Positions 42,398 through 54,642 of a stretch of DNA of 64,000 bases are shown here, in pieces; within the stretch, counting starts at the first letter, position 1; each line of letters opens with the position of its first letter. This DNA comes from Litomosoides sigmodontis. Taxonomy: Eukaryota > Nematoda > Chromadorea > Rhabditida > Onchocercidae. The stretch covers positions 8,533,983-8,597,982 of the forward strand of contig OY718807.1 in assembly GCA_963070105.1 (NCBI GenBank), given 5' to 3'. The position numbers and the translations under genes were made by a program. A model generated the notes under the pieces. The model saw only the letters and a program-made list of their open reading frames with translations. It was not told where the DNA came from and did not search any database.

Positions 42398-44088
42398 TCA
42401 AAATTTGCAACTATCGTTGAAGCAATGATGATGATTGTCAGTGATAATAGCAGTTGATTGCCTGCTGTAGGATATCGAATTGCTCATCGATGATAGCACT
42501 TCCTCAGTCTTTAACACTTCTAGAATTGTTTTAGGAAATTGAGTAAAATTTAAAAATGGTAATTAATTAATTGCAAGAATTAGTAGTAATTCGTGGAAGC
42601 GAGAAAATTATTAATTGTGCTTGTTTGCTAAAATGTATGTATTGGAAGTGAATATCAAATCAAATTTGAACATGAATAATTATAAAATGAACAAAATTGA
42701 ACTAATTATTTCATTCATTGCAGTCAAATAACAGGCGAAATATTGAATTGATTTTTCTCTTTTTAATTATAATTTCGGCTTTAATTAAAATTTTTCCCTC
42801 CATTGTCCGTATGCACTAATACTAAATTTTCTTTTCCATTAAAATTGTTACAGAAATGTAAAATTACTAATTTTCTGTTTGACAAAATTAACGAACGCAC
42901 CTTTTTGATGAGTATCATCTTTAGCGACACTGATGACAGTCTTCCTTTTACGCATAAGCAAGCGGAAACATGAAAGAGTCAAATAAATGGAATATAATGC
43001 GCCAAATGAATAAGCGCATGGCAGCAATAGCAAAAGTATTAAGGAGTTATTTAATCGTAAACCTATAAATTTATTTAAATATTTCCTTATTAATTTTTTA
43101 ATATTTGAATTTTAACACCTTTTCTCAACTTCAAATTCTTCCTTTTTCTTTACCAATTCATTATCTAATTTAATAGAATCATGCATGACTAAAAATTGAT
43201 GAGCCATTTAATGAGTGCTTTTGACTAAAACAATACTTTGCCGCACAACTTATAATTTCACACACGCACACATACACGTACGCGCACGTACGCACACACA
43301 TAGTCAGAAGAAAAGATGAAACTTTGCTAATTACTAAAATTAGGACCTTTAATTATATGATAGGTTGCTGATGTGATAATCAGTATTGTTGCAAATAGTA
43401 GAAATGATGACGTGAAGAGATGCGGAAGCATTAAGCATGGGATTATCTTTTGCATTGAATATATCGTACCAATAGCGCTAATTAGCCACAGAAGCTATTT
43501 TTAAAAAAAAAAAAAAAAACGACAAATCATTTAACATTTAATCAAAAAATTTTCCAAATTATTGACTTATCAATTTTAATTTTAATTTTTTTTTAAACAA
43601 AAATGGCAAACATTACCTGTACAATTGCAAGAGGTATGAGACAATCGAAATGTAGCACATATTTTAAGTCATCATCACACATTGCAAAGTATATTTTCGT
43701 GCCTAAAAAAGTATCAAAAAGTAATTTTTTTTTCTAGGAGAATAAATTAATCTAATTTTAATCAAAAGTTTTTTTTTAATCTCATCAATTGTTGATTTAT
43801 ACATTTGTTGAGGTTGCTCATGTATTTGCTAATTTACTAACTTATTCACTAAGTCATCCACTTAACTGCTTGCTTACTCATTTACGTCACTCTTTGATTC
43901 AATTAAATTACATTTTTCGAAGTGTTAGCGAGAAAGGTAGAGAGTGCTAATTTTAGCAATTCGAAAAAACCTCGTAAATAGCAAAGGAGAAGAAATGCGA
44001 TCGCATGTATTATCACAATTGCCTGTACTATCAGTGTGATACAGTAAATTGCTGATAAGCGCGCACAGCGACAACAATCCTTTCCCAT
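42398..44088 (-). CDS. Four-TM membrane protein, unknown family
   Basis: Five minus-strand exons: 44088-43971, 43702-43617, 43494-43347, 43062-42901 and 42519-42398. All phases match, giving 211 aa. The N-terminus MGKDCCRCARLSAIYCITLI has a Cys cluster just before TM1 (about 12-37). A short loop with Cys and acidic residues (MCDDDLKYVLHFDC) follows. TM2 spans PLAIVQLLWLISAIGTIYS, TM3 LFTSSFLLFATILIITSA and TM4 NSLILLLLLPCAYSFGALYS. The C-terminal tail is cytosolic-like: basic (RLLMRKRK), then Ser/His-rich, ending NDSCKF. Size and layout resemble small tetraspan proteins (for example DUF/MARVEL-like nematode proteins), but I see no CCG tetraspanin motif or claudin signature. The start is supported by the hydrophobic N-terminus immediately after it. 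Confidence 0.75.
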
Positions 44089-45646
44089 TTGCCTATTCGC
44101 AAAGCAAATATGTCGCTGCTAAAGTTAGCATCAAATGTAATTGGAGAAGTAATTAATTACTAGCTGAAAATTTATCAATGCTAGAATTTTTGTGATTACA
44201 TTTCATTGAAATATTTTTTTCCATCTTCTTTGTTTCCACTTTTCCTGCTCTTAAATGAACTATGCTAATGCTACTGCTAATGATAATGACGATAATGATG
44301 GCGATGATGGTGATGATGATGGTGATGATGGTGATAACGATGATAACGATGATGACAACCTACGATTTGTTTTACTTTGTAAAATTTTGCGGTAAATGTT
44401 GCAAATTTCCGATAAAACATTTCCCAATGAAAATTATTCACTTTAATTTTCATTTTTGTCTTTTTGCTTCTAATTGATAAAAATACAAATCATAGTTAAA
44501 TTCGTCGTTATTTTCATTGAAAAATAATTTTGCTAGCAATAAATGTTACATTATTTCTAAGCATTTTCAAGGAATGGTGGAGGAAGAAAGGATGAAGTTA
44601 GCAACGATCGGATGGCTATTTCATCTTCAAAATTTACACTGTTTTTGCACAGTAAGCATCGAAATTCAATTTAGAACACAGTTTTCCTCCTGTTAATTAT
44701 GAAACTAATAAGTGAGTGTTGCTAATTTCATAGAATGAAATCATTGAAATAATTAAATATTTCTGAAAATACTGCTAAAAAAAATGAGCAAAATATTTAT
44801 TTCCAAAAAAAAAGAAAAAAAGCAGAAATCACAATTGCATTGCAATGGAACGAAATAAAAAGTGAAATTTACGCAGAATTAAAATTAGTACGTTTGATAA
44901 AATAAATGAAAATTTAATATTTTAAAAATTATAAATTGCATTCCTACTGTGTTCATTATCACTTCCTTATCTGTTTAAAATTTGAATGAAAATCCTTGCA
45001 AACATTATCAGATATATGTTATCGGTGATGTCACACACTAACGCTAAATGGATACTTGCTAAATAAAGCAACAAAAGAGGAGGTAGAGGTAGAGGGAGAG
45101 AGAGAGAGAGAGAGGGAGAGAGAGGTGTTGAAAGGCAAATGCTGGAAAGGCGATGGACTGTGATAAACGAGCTGCTAAAATTGAATTTTGCATAACTTTA
45201 TTGGTTGCCTTGGTTTCAATTTCATTCCACACCTCATTCCTCACTCATTTCACTTGAAATAATCCACGACAATTGGCAACCTAGGTTACTGCTCTCTTTC
45301 TTCTTTTACCCTAAGATTAAGCAAAATTGGAAAAAAATGAGAAGCAAAAATCAACTTTTATATTAAATTTATAATTTGCAAATTGTTGGAAATCAGTTTG
45401 AAATCAAATTTTAATTGTATGCTATTTAAGGTGCAGCATGAAGCGATAGAAGAAAATGATGTTATTTCATATGATTTTATGCTTTTTTGCACTCTTTAGC
45501 AATAATTTAATAACTTTAACGTCAAAAAATGATGCATTCTTCGTCTAATGCATTGAAAATTTTTCCATTAAATTCCAGGAATATTTTGTAATTTTGAAAT
45601 TAAATAATTTTTTAGCAAAAAAATTTCACATTGTGAAGCTATTAAC

Positions 45647-45677
<31 letters not shown>

Positions 45678-45915
45678 TTTTTTTTTGTTTCATATTTTTG
45701 AAATAACTTCTTCAAAACAGGAATATTCCTCAACCTATAATGAATGTAATTAGGGAAGCGGAACTTGTGATTGTGTGAAAATTAGCAAATAAAAATGAAA
45801 AATTAGATTTTGCAATTGTAGGAGGGGGAAAAAAAGTGGACGAATGATTTTTATGAAGCGAGCGCTGTGAAGGGCTAACCAGTTCCAGCTGACCGACTTC
45901 AGTTAGTCAATTCGT
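44089..45915. other. Intergenic region with repeats, no supported gene
   Basis: Contains a GATGAT-rich stretch (44285-44355), (GA)n at 45090-45125 and (GT)n at 45651-45676. The ends probably contain the promoter of the four-TM gene (left) and of the secreted protein (right). Confidence 0.5.
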
Positions 45916-45924
45916 ATATAAATG
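45916..45924 (+). promoter_or_regulatory. TATA box of secreted Trp/Gly-rich gene 1
   Basis: TATATAAAT sits 54-62 bp upstream of the start codon at 45978. The same 9-mer precedes the neighbouring secreted gene. Predicted start of transcription is about 30 bp downstream (inference). Confidence 0.6.
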
Positions 45925-45977
45925 AAGCATAGCTAGTTTAGCTTATTTTCAGCTAACATTGCCTGCTTCACATTTTC

Positions 45978-47290
45978 ATGCATCCTTCCCTTCTCCTTCC
46001 AGGCTTCCTTCTAATCCTACTGGTAGCACAATGCTCTCTCGCCAATCCATCAGGTCAAATTTTAATATTTTGAGAAAGATAAAAGGGCAAAATTATTTTT
46101 TGCATGCAAATAATTTGCTGAGGCACGTAATGTAAAATGCAATTTTTGCAGAATTCATATTTTGTTCATCTGGTAAATTCACATTTCACAGTTCACATTT
46201 CGTTCATTTAAAATTAGCAAAAAAAAAAAACGCGAGTGAATTTTTTGCCATTTCTGCTGTTTTTGGAGAGGAAGGAAGATTGTTAATTAAATGGCTAGTT
46301 AATTATACAACTAATTAACTAGTTAATTAAATTTTGCAGTAGAATGGAGGCAAAATTGGAGCGGTAGGTTGCCAGCAAGCGGAAATGGCATGCATAGAGG
46401 TTATGTTGGATTTGGGTCGGATAATGATGGCAGAAAATATGTGGAAAATGGATGGCAAAATTCGTGGCGATCAGGACAGAATGATGGAAATTCCGGTTGG
46501 AATAGGAAACAAACCGGAAATGATAATTGGGACATGTCTGGCAAGCGGAAATGGTTCTGGGAAAATGGTGGTAGTCATGGATGGGGTCAATGGGGAAGTG
46601 ATCGGAGCGGTGATTTAAGCGATAGCATTCCGGAACTCTACACAACTTGGGGTAATTCTAATACGGATAGCTGGAAGAATCACGGTGGTGGTGAGGGTTG
46701 GCAAAAGTGGGAAGGTTGGAATTCTTTTTTATAACTTTCAAACATTCCAAAATATCATTTGAGGCGTAAAAATTCTTATTCGAAATCAATTTTCAAATTC
46801 CTTTCTCTTCCTTTTTGCAATTCAAAAGTTAGAAAGTTAGTTTATCATTTTTTTTTCTGTAATTATTACTTTAATTACAATAATTCAGCGAAATGTTTTT
46901 TCCTTTTCAACAATTGCTAATGCACTCAAACAATAGCAAAATTGAAATGTAAATTTTCATTCCTATCAAATTAATTGAAAAATGAGGAAATTTGTAATTT
47001 TTTCGAAATATAACGAAAATTAACTGTAGCAACTTTAGGCGATGACATTTTAAAAAGGAAAAAGCTAAAAAAAAAAAACTTTTGCAGCAGATGATGAAGG
47101 AGCAGGTAGTGGAAGTCGTCAGTATGGTGGATGGAGAAGTTGGAAGAGTGGGTCAGGTGGTGGACGATGGAAGAGCTGGAAAAATGGTGGTCCGGATGGT
47201 GGTGGAAATTTGATGAGCTGGAAGATTGGCGGTAATAAACCAATAAATGCTAAAGCAGGAGCTTTTGCAACGGCTTTCATCGATCCATAA
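45978..47290 (+). CDS. Secreted Trp/Gly/Asn-rich protein 1
   Basis: Three exons: 45978-46053, 46340-46714 and 47088-47290, all phase 1 introns, giving about 217 aa. Residues 1-22 form a signal peptide (MHPSLLLPGFLLILLVAQCS). The mature part is very rich in Gly, Trp, Asn and Ser with loose W-spaced repeats (ENGWQNSWRSG, WFWENGGSHGWGQWG, YGGWRSWKSGSGGGRWKSWK). There are no mature Cys residues that I can see, so a disulfide fold is unlikely. The composition resembles cuticle, eggshell or adhesive-type low-complexity secreted proteins; function is not known. If exon 2 is not spliced the protein would end WEGWNSFL, but the exact phase match and continued W/G pattern favour splicing. It has its own TATA box. 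Confidence 0.8.
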
Positions 47291-48258
47291 TAATTTCATC
47301 AAATTCTTTTCTTTCTTTTTTTTCCTTCAATTTGTGATTGTTAGCACAAAAGAAATTTTTTAATTAAAAAAAATTTTATTTTTGAAAGAAAAAATATGTG
47401 ATAGGAATGATTGATGAATTAGCAAAAATCATTCATGAAAGCTTGTAAGGTGAGCCAATAGTTATGTGACATTTACTATAACGTTGATAAAAGTTTCTCT
47501 TTGTTCTCTCCGTCTCTCGCTCTCTCTCTCTTGCCTAAGTTAGATTTGTTGAAATTTTTACGAAATGCAAAAAAATTTCAAACATTCACTTTAAAATGCA
47601 TGGTTACAAAAGAGTAACATATGAAAAAGTTTGCAAAAAGTTGCAAATAGTAACTTATGCAATTTGAAGTTTTCATTGTAAAAATATTTTTTTAAAAAAA
47701 ATAATTTCGTTTTAATTTTTAAGAATAATTTTAGCAAAAAAAAAGTAAGCGAGAGAGAGAAAGAGAGAGAAAAGAAGCTAATCAAATAAATTGTAATTGA
47801 ATTTTTGTTAATAAAATTTTTAACGGAACGGAAAATGCACACCGTAACAATGACCACTGTGCGCCTCAAACAACTGTTATTAAAATAATAAAATTTTGAA
47901 ACAATTGAAAAACTGAAGTTATTGGCTGATTGGTTTTTTTTTCGCCAACTAATAAAATGTGAAAATGTAAATTTTAAACAAAAAAAGAATTAGTAAATAA
48001 GTGATAATTATAGAAGACTCGTTTTTGTATTTCATCTTCGGCATCGCCAGCTACCTTAACAATTCTTCAAATATTTTTTAACTGATAATTTATCTGATGA
48101 CATCTAACAGAGAGAGAGAGGAAGAGAAAGAGAGAGAGAGGAAGAGAGAGGGGGAGGGAGGGAGAGGGAAAGAGGGATGATTGATGCGTACTTCACATAC
48201 CGATGTAAATAGCTTATGAGGAAGAGATGTGTGGGAAGAACAAGATTCCTTGTGAGAT
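47291..48258. other. Spacer between two secreted-protein genes
   Basis: AT-rich with GA-rich microsatellites at about 47748-47775 and 48112-48175. No gene is supported; the frame 47591-47869 on the minus strand is low-complexity. Confidence 0.5.
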
Positions 48259-48267
48259 TATATAAAT
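48259..48267 (+). promoter_or_regulatory. TATA box of secreted Trp-rich gene 2
   Basis: TATATAAAT lies 37-45 bp upstream of the start codon at 48304, identical to the box of the preceding secreted gene. Confidence 0.6.
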
Positions 48268-48303
48268 CTTCCCTCTCAACTAATCTGCAAGAAATTGTAG
48301 AAA

Positions 48304-49309
48304 ATGTTTTTAGCTATTCAAATTCTTCAGGTGCTACTCCTCTCGTCGCTCGTCGGTATGACTTTCTTCTCCAATTGTAGCAATTGGTAATTTCTATTTT
48401 AACTGTAAAATTTAAATTACTCTTTCCAATTTGCAAAATATGTGATAGCAGTTGTTATAGCTTAAAAACTGCTTACATATCATTTTATAATTTATTCCTT
48501 TAATTGGATGTTACTTAATTACAGTGCTTATTGAATTTTTATCATTGAAAATGTAAGCGAATTTTCTTGTCGGCTTTTTTCTTGTATTTAAAAATTAAAA
48601 AAACCTAATTTATGAATAAATTTGAAAAGCTTTTTCTTTGCTACTAATGAATTAATTGAGAGATTGGCATTTGCAAAGTGTTGTAGGATCGGACAGTCAA
48701 CCGCCAGGTTTTCGACCAATTGGTTACGACGTTGACGCGACGATCGGACGAGTGGACGTACCGTCGAGTAGGCCAGTGAAGAGCGAGTGGAATGTGGAGT
48801 ATAATTATGGCCGAAACTACAAGCATTCGGAAGGTAAGGAATGGGGCACTGGCTACAACAATCTGTACAACGGTGGCGATACCTTGCGGATGAGCGAGTA
48901 TGACGGAGGAAAAGCGGAAAGCGTAACACCGGTTCGGTCATCCGGTAGTGCTAGAGAAACGTCCAATGGGTTAATTGATAAGCAGCTACCATTTAATGAT
49001 CGGAAAAAACAATTTGAAAAAAGGATCGGTAATGGTGCAACAAAATATTGGTATAATTGGCCGATTAAAAATTTAACGTGGCCAAACTGGACAGTGAAAG
49101 AGAATCCGTATCGGAGGCAATTGATACCGTGGTGGAACAGTAACACACGCTATCAACACGTACAGGAAGCGGAAAAAGTTGGAACATTTATGCTTCCAGT
49201 GCAACACCGATTCTTCTGGCCTCGTTCAATTGGCTGGACAGGCGATTTAGGACCATTTGGTGAAGTGCCAACTCCTTCATGGTATACTAATAAGTGTTGT
49301 TCAATTTGA
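48304..49309 (+). CDS. Secreted Trp-rich protein 2
   Basis: Two exons, 48304-48355 and 48687-49309, joined in phase 1, give about 224 aa. The first exon is almost entirely a signal peptide (MFLAIQILQVLLLSSLVG). The mature protein starts SDSQPPGFRPIGYDVD and has a polar N-terminal half and a Trp/Asn/Pro-rich C-terminal half (KYWYNWPIKNLTWPNW, LIPWWNSNTRY, HRFFWPRSIGW), ending SWYTNKCCSI. NLT and NWT are possible N-glycosylation sites. The long exon stays open for 207 codons in AT-rich DNA, strong evidence of coding. Adjacency, strand, exon structure (signal exon plus phase 1 intron), Trp richness and TATA box are shared with the gene at 45978, suggesting co-expressed secretory products. No known domain is seen. 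Confidence 0.85.
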
Positions 49310-50458
49310 ATTTAATTCATAAGCATCGAAAAAAGAGAGGAGAAACAAGAGGACGAATCTAAGTGCAAAAATCCTCCACTGGAAATTTTAATTAATTTAG
49401 ATTTTAGCTAAACTTTATTCGATTTCATAGCAATCCACATCAACAATTTATTTTTCATGATATCTTACCATGAAAATGCTGCAAGTAAAGTGGGAAATGT
49501 TGCTCTCATTTCATGCACAACAAAAATTTCACCTAATACTTTTCACACAACAGAAATATGCAAATTCAACATTCATCAAATGTTACCATTCATTAGTTTC
49601 AGAAAAAAATTTTATTTTTTGCTAATAAAAACTTGTGAAATTTCCAAACATAAATAAAACAAACTAATACATATTTGAAATGGGAATTACATTGTAATTT
49701 TAAAAAGTGTAAAGCTAAAAAAACAAAAGTAGAAATCGCCACTACTGATAGCTTTCACTCAAATGATCATCAATAAAACATTGGACTGAGTGATAAATTC
49801 AAACAAATCGAGCAAAAAATTTTGTTTGCAGCCGAATAGCCGTTGCTATCATACCTTTCAATCAAGCACTTAATATTTTAGTGCAAAGTATTGTATATTT
49901 GAAGTTACTCGTGTAAATTACAAGTTAAAATCTGTTAGCCATCAACTCCTTCAGCCTTTCCTTTCTTTCATGCAATTCTCAATGGAACAACTGATTGATT
50001 GAGGTCAAAGGAAGAATGCATTAAATTAATTTTTCGTAACAACAAAAAAAAAAATTCCATCAATTCATTTCATTTTTCTCATCAAAAATTTCTTCGTTCA
50101 ATGAAGCAAAAGTGGTGTTAGCAATAGGCATGCTTTTCATTTCATTTCACTTTTTTTTTCCTAAATTAATTAACTGTTATATCGTATTTCAGATGATATT
50201 TTTTTTTTTTGTAAACGTAACATCTTCGTTATATTGAACACTTTTTTCACGTTACGCAATAATGATGGAACGAAAGGAATAATTTGCTTGATAATAGAAG
50301 TGAAGAGAGGGAAGAAGAAAAAAAGAAAAAAAAACTTTCGAATAAAGAAAAGTTATTTTACAAAAGTAACTTTAACAATAATCGAATGCTACGGACTGTT
50401 AGATTATTTCCACAATAACTTTAATATCATTAAAGAATGAATTATTTGTAATTATTAA
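49310..50458. other. Intergenic region between convergent genes
   Basis: AT-rich, with an AATAAA near 49652 that could end the transcript of the gene at 48304. Frames at 49457-49657 and 50234-50440 are short and low in complexity. Confidence 0.5.
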
Positions 50459-52822
50459 TCATTTTTTATATTTTGTAGTGAAAAATGTTGAAATTTTACG
50501 ATGATTAACAATTACGTTCTGTCCGTACAGATGCTCCTCCACACGTCTAATGCGACGTGATTTTGCCGTTCGTTCACAACCGAAAAGAATGAACAGAAGT
50601 GGTAGGATTGCGAGAGCACCAATTGGTCCCATTTTGTAAACCTAAATAATTCATTCAACATTTTACAACAGCTAATTAGCATAACAGTAATATTTTTATT
50701 CACCAACAAATAACACTAATTAATTAATTCATTAATGTAATATAAAACAAAACAATTACTTCATAATAATTCTGATAAAAGTAAAAATATTGCAAAAAAC
50801 AAGAAGGGAAAAGAAAAGAGGAGAGGGGAATGAGTGATAGGAGGAATGAAAAATGAATTGAAATAACAGCAATTACCTTATGATTGTAGTAAGCGTAAAC
50901 ATCAGATGTTTCCAGTGAATTACAAAATTCTCCACTGTACGGTGTGTGACAGATACAGTTTTGCTCAGTTTCATCTGGCACACCATGAATGCATTGGATA
51001 TAATCACAGTTTTTACCTATCCAACCAGTTGAGCAACTAATACAACTGCAACGTTTTCACTTACGTCTATCTCATTCGTTCTCCGAAAATTAAATCCATT
51101 TCAATCATCATCATCATCATCATCATCGTTATCATCATTGATAAGGTCGAAGGTCATGCAGTAAACTGCTACTTCGAGTCTCACATATAATGCTCGTACA
51201 ATTAAAATTCACTGATACTTGCTAATCATTGCTTGGAATAATTTATGATCAGGCAAATCACAATTTGTTTTTTTTAAACTAAGTTAAAAATAATAATTAT
51301 TATTACTAATTACTCCATTAAAGTACAAAAGAAATCGGATTATGGGAATTTTAGCTACTGTTTGAGAATGTTTCATTTAAATTCACATTAGAAAGAGAGA
51401 ATATTTACAGTCGCTTACATCTTTACATCTTACCTTAAGTAATCACAGATGAAAGGCTTGTTATTTTCTCTCTATGATTTTCATAACAAATAAAGTATAT
51501 AAGTTTTATAATCAGACTAAAACATTGTTTTTAAAATGTTTTGAGAATATTTGCAAAATTTGCAAAATTCATTTCAACTAATTAGTGTGAAATTGAAACC
51601 TCCTATCCGATCGAAATTTGTTAAACTTGCAATGCATGACTCGATTGCAGTAAGTACCACTGTAGCCAACAACGCACACGCATTCACCACCAATTGCATT
51701 ACCATTGTTACAACTGAATTTAGATCTTTCCTTTTTTTTTCTCTTAATTTTACTCGTAGAAACTTTTTTCGAATTTTAATATTTCATTTGTACAGTTCGC
51801 TTTTCATAACTGATATTGGACAAAAGAAAAAGACAGCCAATGTAGCTGTGCGTTTTAATTTCAACTAAAATATATCTCATGCTCAATTGATTCTAAACTA
51901 TTACATTCATTCATCACAAAAAATATTGAAGTGAATTTTAGCAAAATTAAAGAAATCTCCTTGAATTTATGAACTAGCTAGCTTTCTATTCATGAAAATG
52001 TCACATTATGCTACTATGATTCCTCCGTCGAGCTTCTCCGCCATGGTCGATGACGCTCACCGCAACGATTAGCGACAGCATCATCCGTGCATCCATCGAT
52101 TCCTCTCACTTATTTTTTACCTTAGCGTTGTGAATTCCTGAAGTTTTTTGGGTGTTCGAGTAAAATTCATCATCGGTTGAGTTCCTCCGACAGATTGAAA
52201 TACCATTTTTGGATGAATTTAGGCGCTGTATAAAATTGCACTTAAACAACATAAAGTAGCTAGTAATTCCGAAGACGTTGAAGTGAGAAGAAGAAAATAA
52301 TTTCCATAGATATTTTCTAAATGATAAAGGCAGAGGAAGAGAAGAGAGTGTAAGGAGGAGGGAAAAATTGAAATTAAATTAAATAAATATACGTTAGCAA
52401 CAAGTAAAATGCGGTGTGACATTAACGCATTTGTCATTACACTAAATAAAAAGCAATATTTTTATTTAAAAAATTTTTAAATTAAAATATTTTTCAAAAA
52501 ACAAAGCAATACTTTCAAAAATAATCCAAACATACTCTTTTCAATAGGTAAAGTTTAAATGTCAATGAAAACTCATAGATGTGAGATTCTGAGGTTCTTT
52601 TAGCTTCCACAACAACTAATACACAGCTCAGGAATAGATAATATACCAATAAAGTTAATTGTTAAACAGATAAGTTAATTGAACAGATAAGTTAATTGTT
52701 AAACCATTAAAATTTTATTGATTGTTGGGTGAAAGTTAAAAGAGAAAAAATAAATAAATTTACAGAAGGCAATTGGCAATTGTGATGAACAAAATGAGAG
52801 ATGCAATAAAACATTTGGACAT
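50459..52822 (-). CDS. Small EGF-like single-pass membrane protein
   Basis: Minus-strand exons: 52822-52764 (signal peptide MSKCFIASLILFITIANCL), 51713-51627, 51036-50877 and 50641-50459. Phases 2, 2 and 0 join, giving about 162 aa. Exon 2 carries an EGF C-terminal half (CVCVVGYSGTYC). Exon 3 carries CNCSTGWIGKNC at its start, then a fuller EGF module (CIHGVPDETEQNCICHTPYSGEFC). Exon 4 has a TM segment (GPIGALAILPLLFILFGC), a basic stop-transfer ERTAKSRRIRRVEEHLYGQ and a tail to TGA at 50461-50459. The first EGF lacks its leading cysteines, so one more exon may lie in the large first intron. A candidate near 52040-52110 (GCTDDAVANRC) does not fit phase. An alternative end is a donor after GQN near 50508. 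Cell-surface signalling or adhesion is inferred. Confidence 0.65.
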
Positions 52823-53391
52823 CACTGAGAAAGTACTTTCACCTACTTGTACTTTCTATGATGTGAGTAGTTTGAATTGCCGAAAATATTGAAAGGGATA
52901 TTTCGTGTGAAAGAGAATGAATTAAATTTAAAGTGAGCGGTGCTTTGTGTATGTGTGTGTGTGTGTTTTTGGTAATGAATGTTCATTTAAATGGAACGAG
53001 TTTTGACTATTTAAATTGGCAATCGTTTTAACCGACAATAGTAATATTAAAAATGATAACTCATAATTTACAGTAAAATATAACTTGTAAAATTGCACAT
53101 TCATTTCTTAAATGCTAAAACATATAACTAACATTTTCGCTTTCTTTATCACTTTCAATTGAAAAATGCCTGTTGTTATGCTTATTAGCAATGCTATCCG
53201 ACGAATGAGTTACTCGAAAGGGTTTTTATTAAAATAAATAATTAAAAAGGAATGAATTAAAAAACGAGACCAGCCGAAGTGATGCAATTTTCGGATGAGT
53301 GAACACAATGTACTACTACTACGTGTAGGCGTTGGTTTGAATTTTCAATTTCACTTTTCTGCTTGGACGTGGTTTTTGCATTGCGAGCCAA

Positions 53392-54642
53392 ATGGATCGA
53401 TTGGGTTCGTCGATAGGTCGTCTCTTCGGGGTGTCGTGGAAGTCGCGGGGAGTGGAAGATGATGTTAATGAGGAAAATGTGGTATGTATTTGATGTTTTC
53501 CAGTTTCTCTCAATGATTTTGCATAGTTTTACTTCAACAACATATTGGTTTCTTCCGACGGTAAATTGTAATTTAACTTGAGAATTCATGCTAGTTCTGA
53601 TTTTATTCATAGGCTTAAAAGTGTAAAAAATAGTTCATCAAAAAGCTACGATATTCTGATGGATTTTTGAAAATTTGCGCATTACTTTAAAACTAGTAGT
53701 ATTTTGGAATTTTTCAGCTATTACAGTTTAAATTATCTGTCTAAATTAGCTTTTTAGAACCGCTCTCTTTCGTCCCTCCCATTTTTAATATGTTTTGATT
53801 CCTATGTCAACTGACTTCGGACGAATATGAGAAGTTACTTATTTTAATTTACAGAATGCATTATTAGTTTAATAATGCAGTCGTATGTTATCGCAGTGTT
53901 TAGATTCACAGAATAACGCGAGAAGAATATGATGAACCAATTCAAGACGCCTATGTGCAGTCAGTGGCGCGCTTGTCATATGCAGAACTGGATGACAAAT
54001 ACAACCCAGGTATTCAGGTTGGAATTTGGACTTCAGTTTCTGCAGCTCAGAAATTTGCTGCAGGCGTCACCCGTGATTAATTATTTCGAGAATCCCAATA
54101 AATCGTGTTTCTCTAAGGATCAGAAAAGGATGACATAGAGTGTGTCTGATATAACTTAATTTATAATTTTTTGTTAGGTCCGACATTGCCAGATGGAAGT
54201 GTGAACTTTGAATGCCACTGTGTTGGACACTTAGTGGCCAGTCCATGCGGTTATGAATTTCGTGAAGCAATGAAGTGTCAGAAAAGTGCTGGCGAAGGAG
54301 AATTAGAGGAAGGAGCTTGTGCTACTGAGTTTATGAATTTTATGAAGTGTGTTATTCGAACGGAATGCTTTAAAAGTGAGTCTGTCATTTTTTTGATTCT
54401 GCACGTTTTTACACATATCGATAAACATACATAGAAGTTATTGTTGGGTTGTTCGTGGAAGTATATGTCTTTCTTGTCCACTATCATTTCAATGTAACTA
54501 TTTAACTGTTATAAATGTTGACACTTATGGGGAAATTTTAATTGCAGGTAGACGTGATATTAGTGATGATGATGATGATGAAGGCCGAGAGCAGAAAAAT
54601 GATGAATTAAAAGATTCAGTAAATTCTGATGAAACGTCGTAG
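53392..54642 (+). CDS. CHCHD4: Mia40/CHCHD4-like mitochondrial intermembrane-space oxidoreductase
   Basis: Four exons: 53392-53481, 53904-54009, 54178-54375 and 54548-54642, phases 0, 1 and 1, giving 162 aa. Mia40 imports and oxidises small Cys-rich proteins in the mitochondrial intermembrane space with Erv1/ALR. The CHCH core has twin CX9C pairs: C89-C99 (SPCGYEFREAMKC) and C113-C123 (ACATEFMNFMKC), preceded by the expected LPDGSVNFEC segment. The redox dipeptide motif, CPC in known Mia40 proteins, reads C78-H79-C80 here. An extra Cys (C129) follows. The N-terminus (MDRLGSSIGRLFGVSWKSRG) is basic, as in a targeting segment, and NVIHRITREEYDE resembles the region before the core. The C-terminus is acidic (SDDDDDEGRE), as in animal homologues. 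An AATAAA lies at 54844-54849. Family assignment is firm; whether CHC is functional is open. Confidence 0.9.

Noticed and set aside
48588..49146. Minus-strand frames over the second secreted gene
   Set aside because: Shadows of a 207-codon plus-strand exon with a signal-peptide exon and TATA box.
52036..52207. Possible exons GIDGCTDDAVANRC and RLNSSKNGISICRRN for the EGF gene
   Set aside because: Coding-like, but no combination of donors and acceptors matches the phase of the flanking exons.
53257..53610. 117-codon minus-strand frame opposite the first Mia40 exon
   Set aside because: Antisense shadow; the plus strand carries the phase-matched Mia40 exon.
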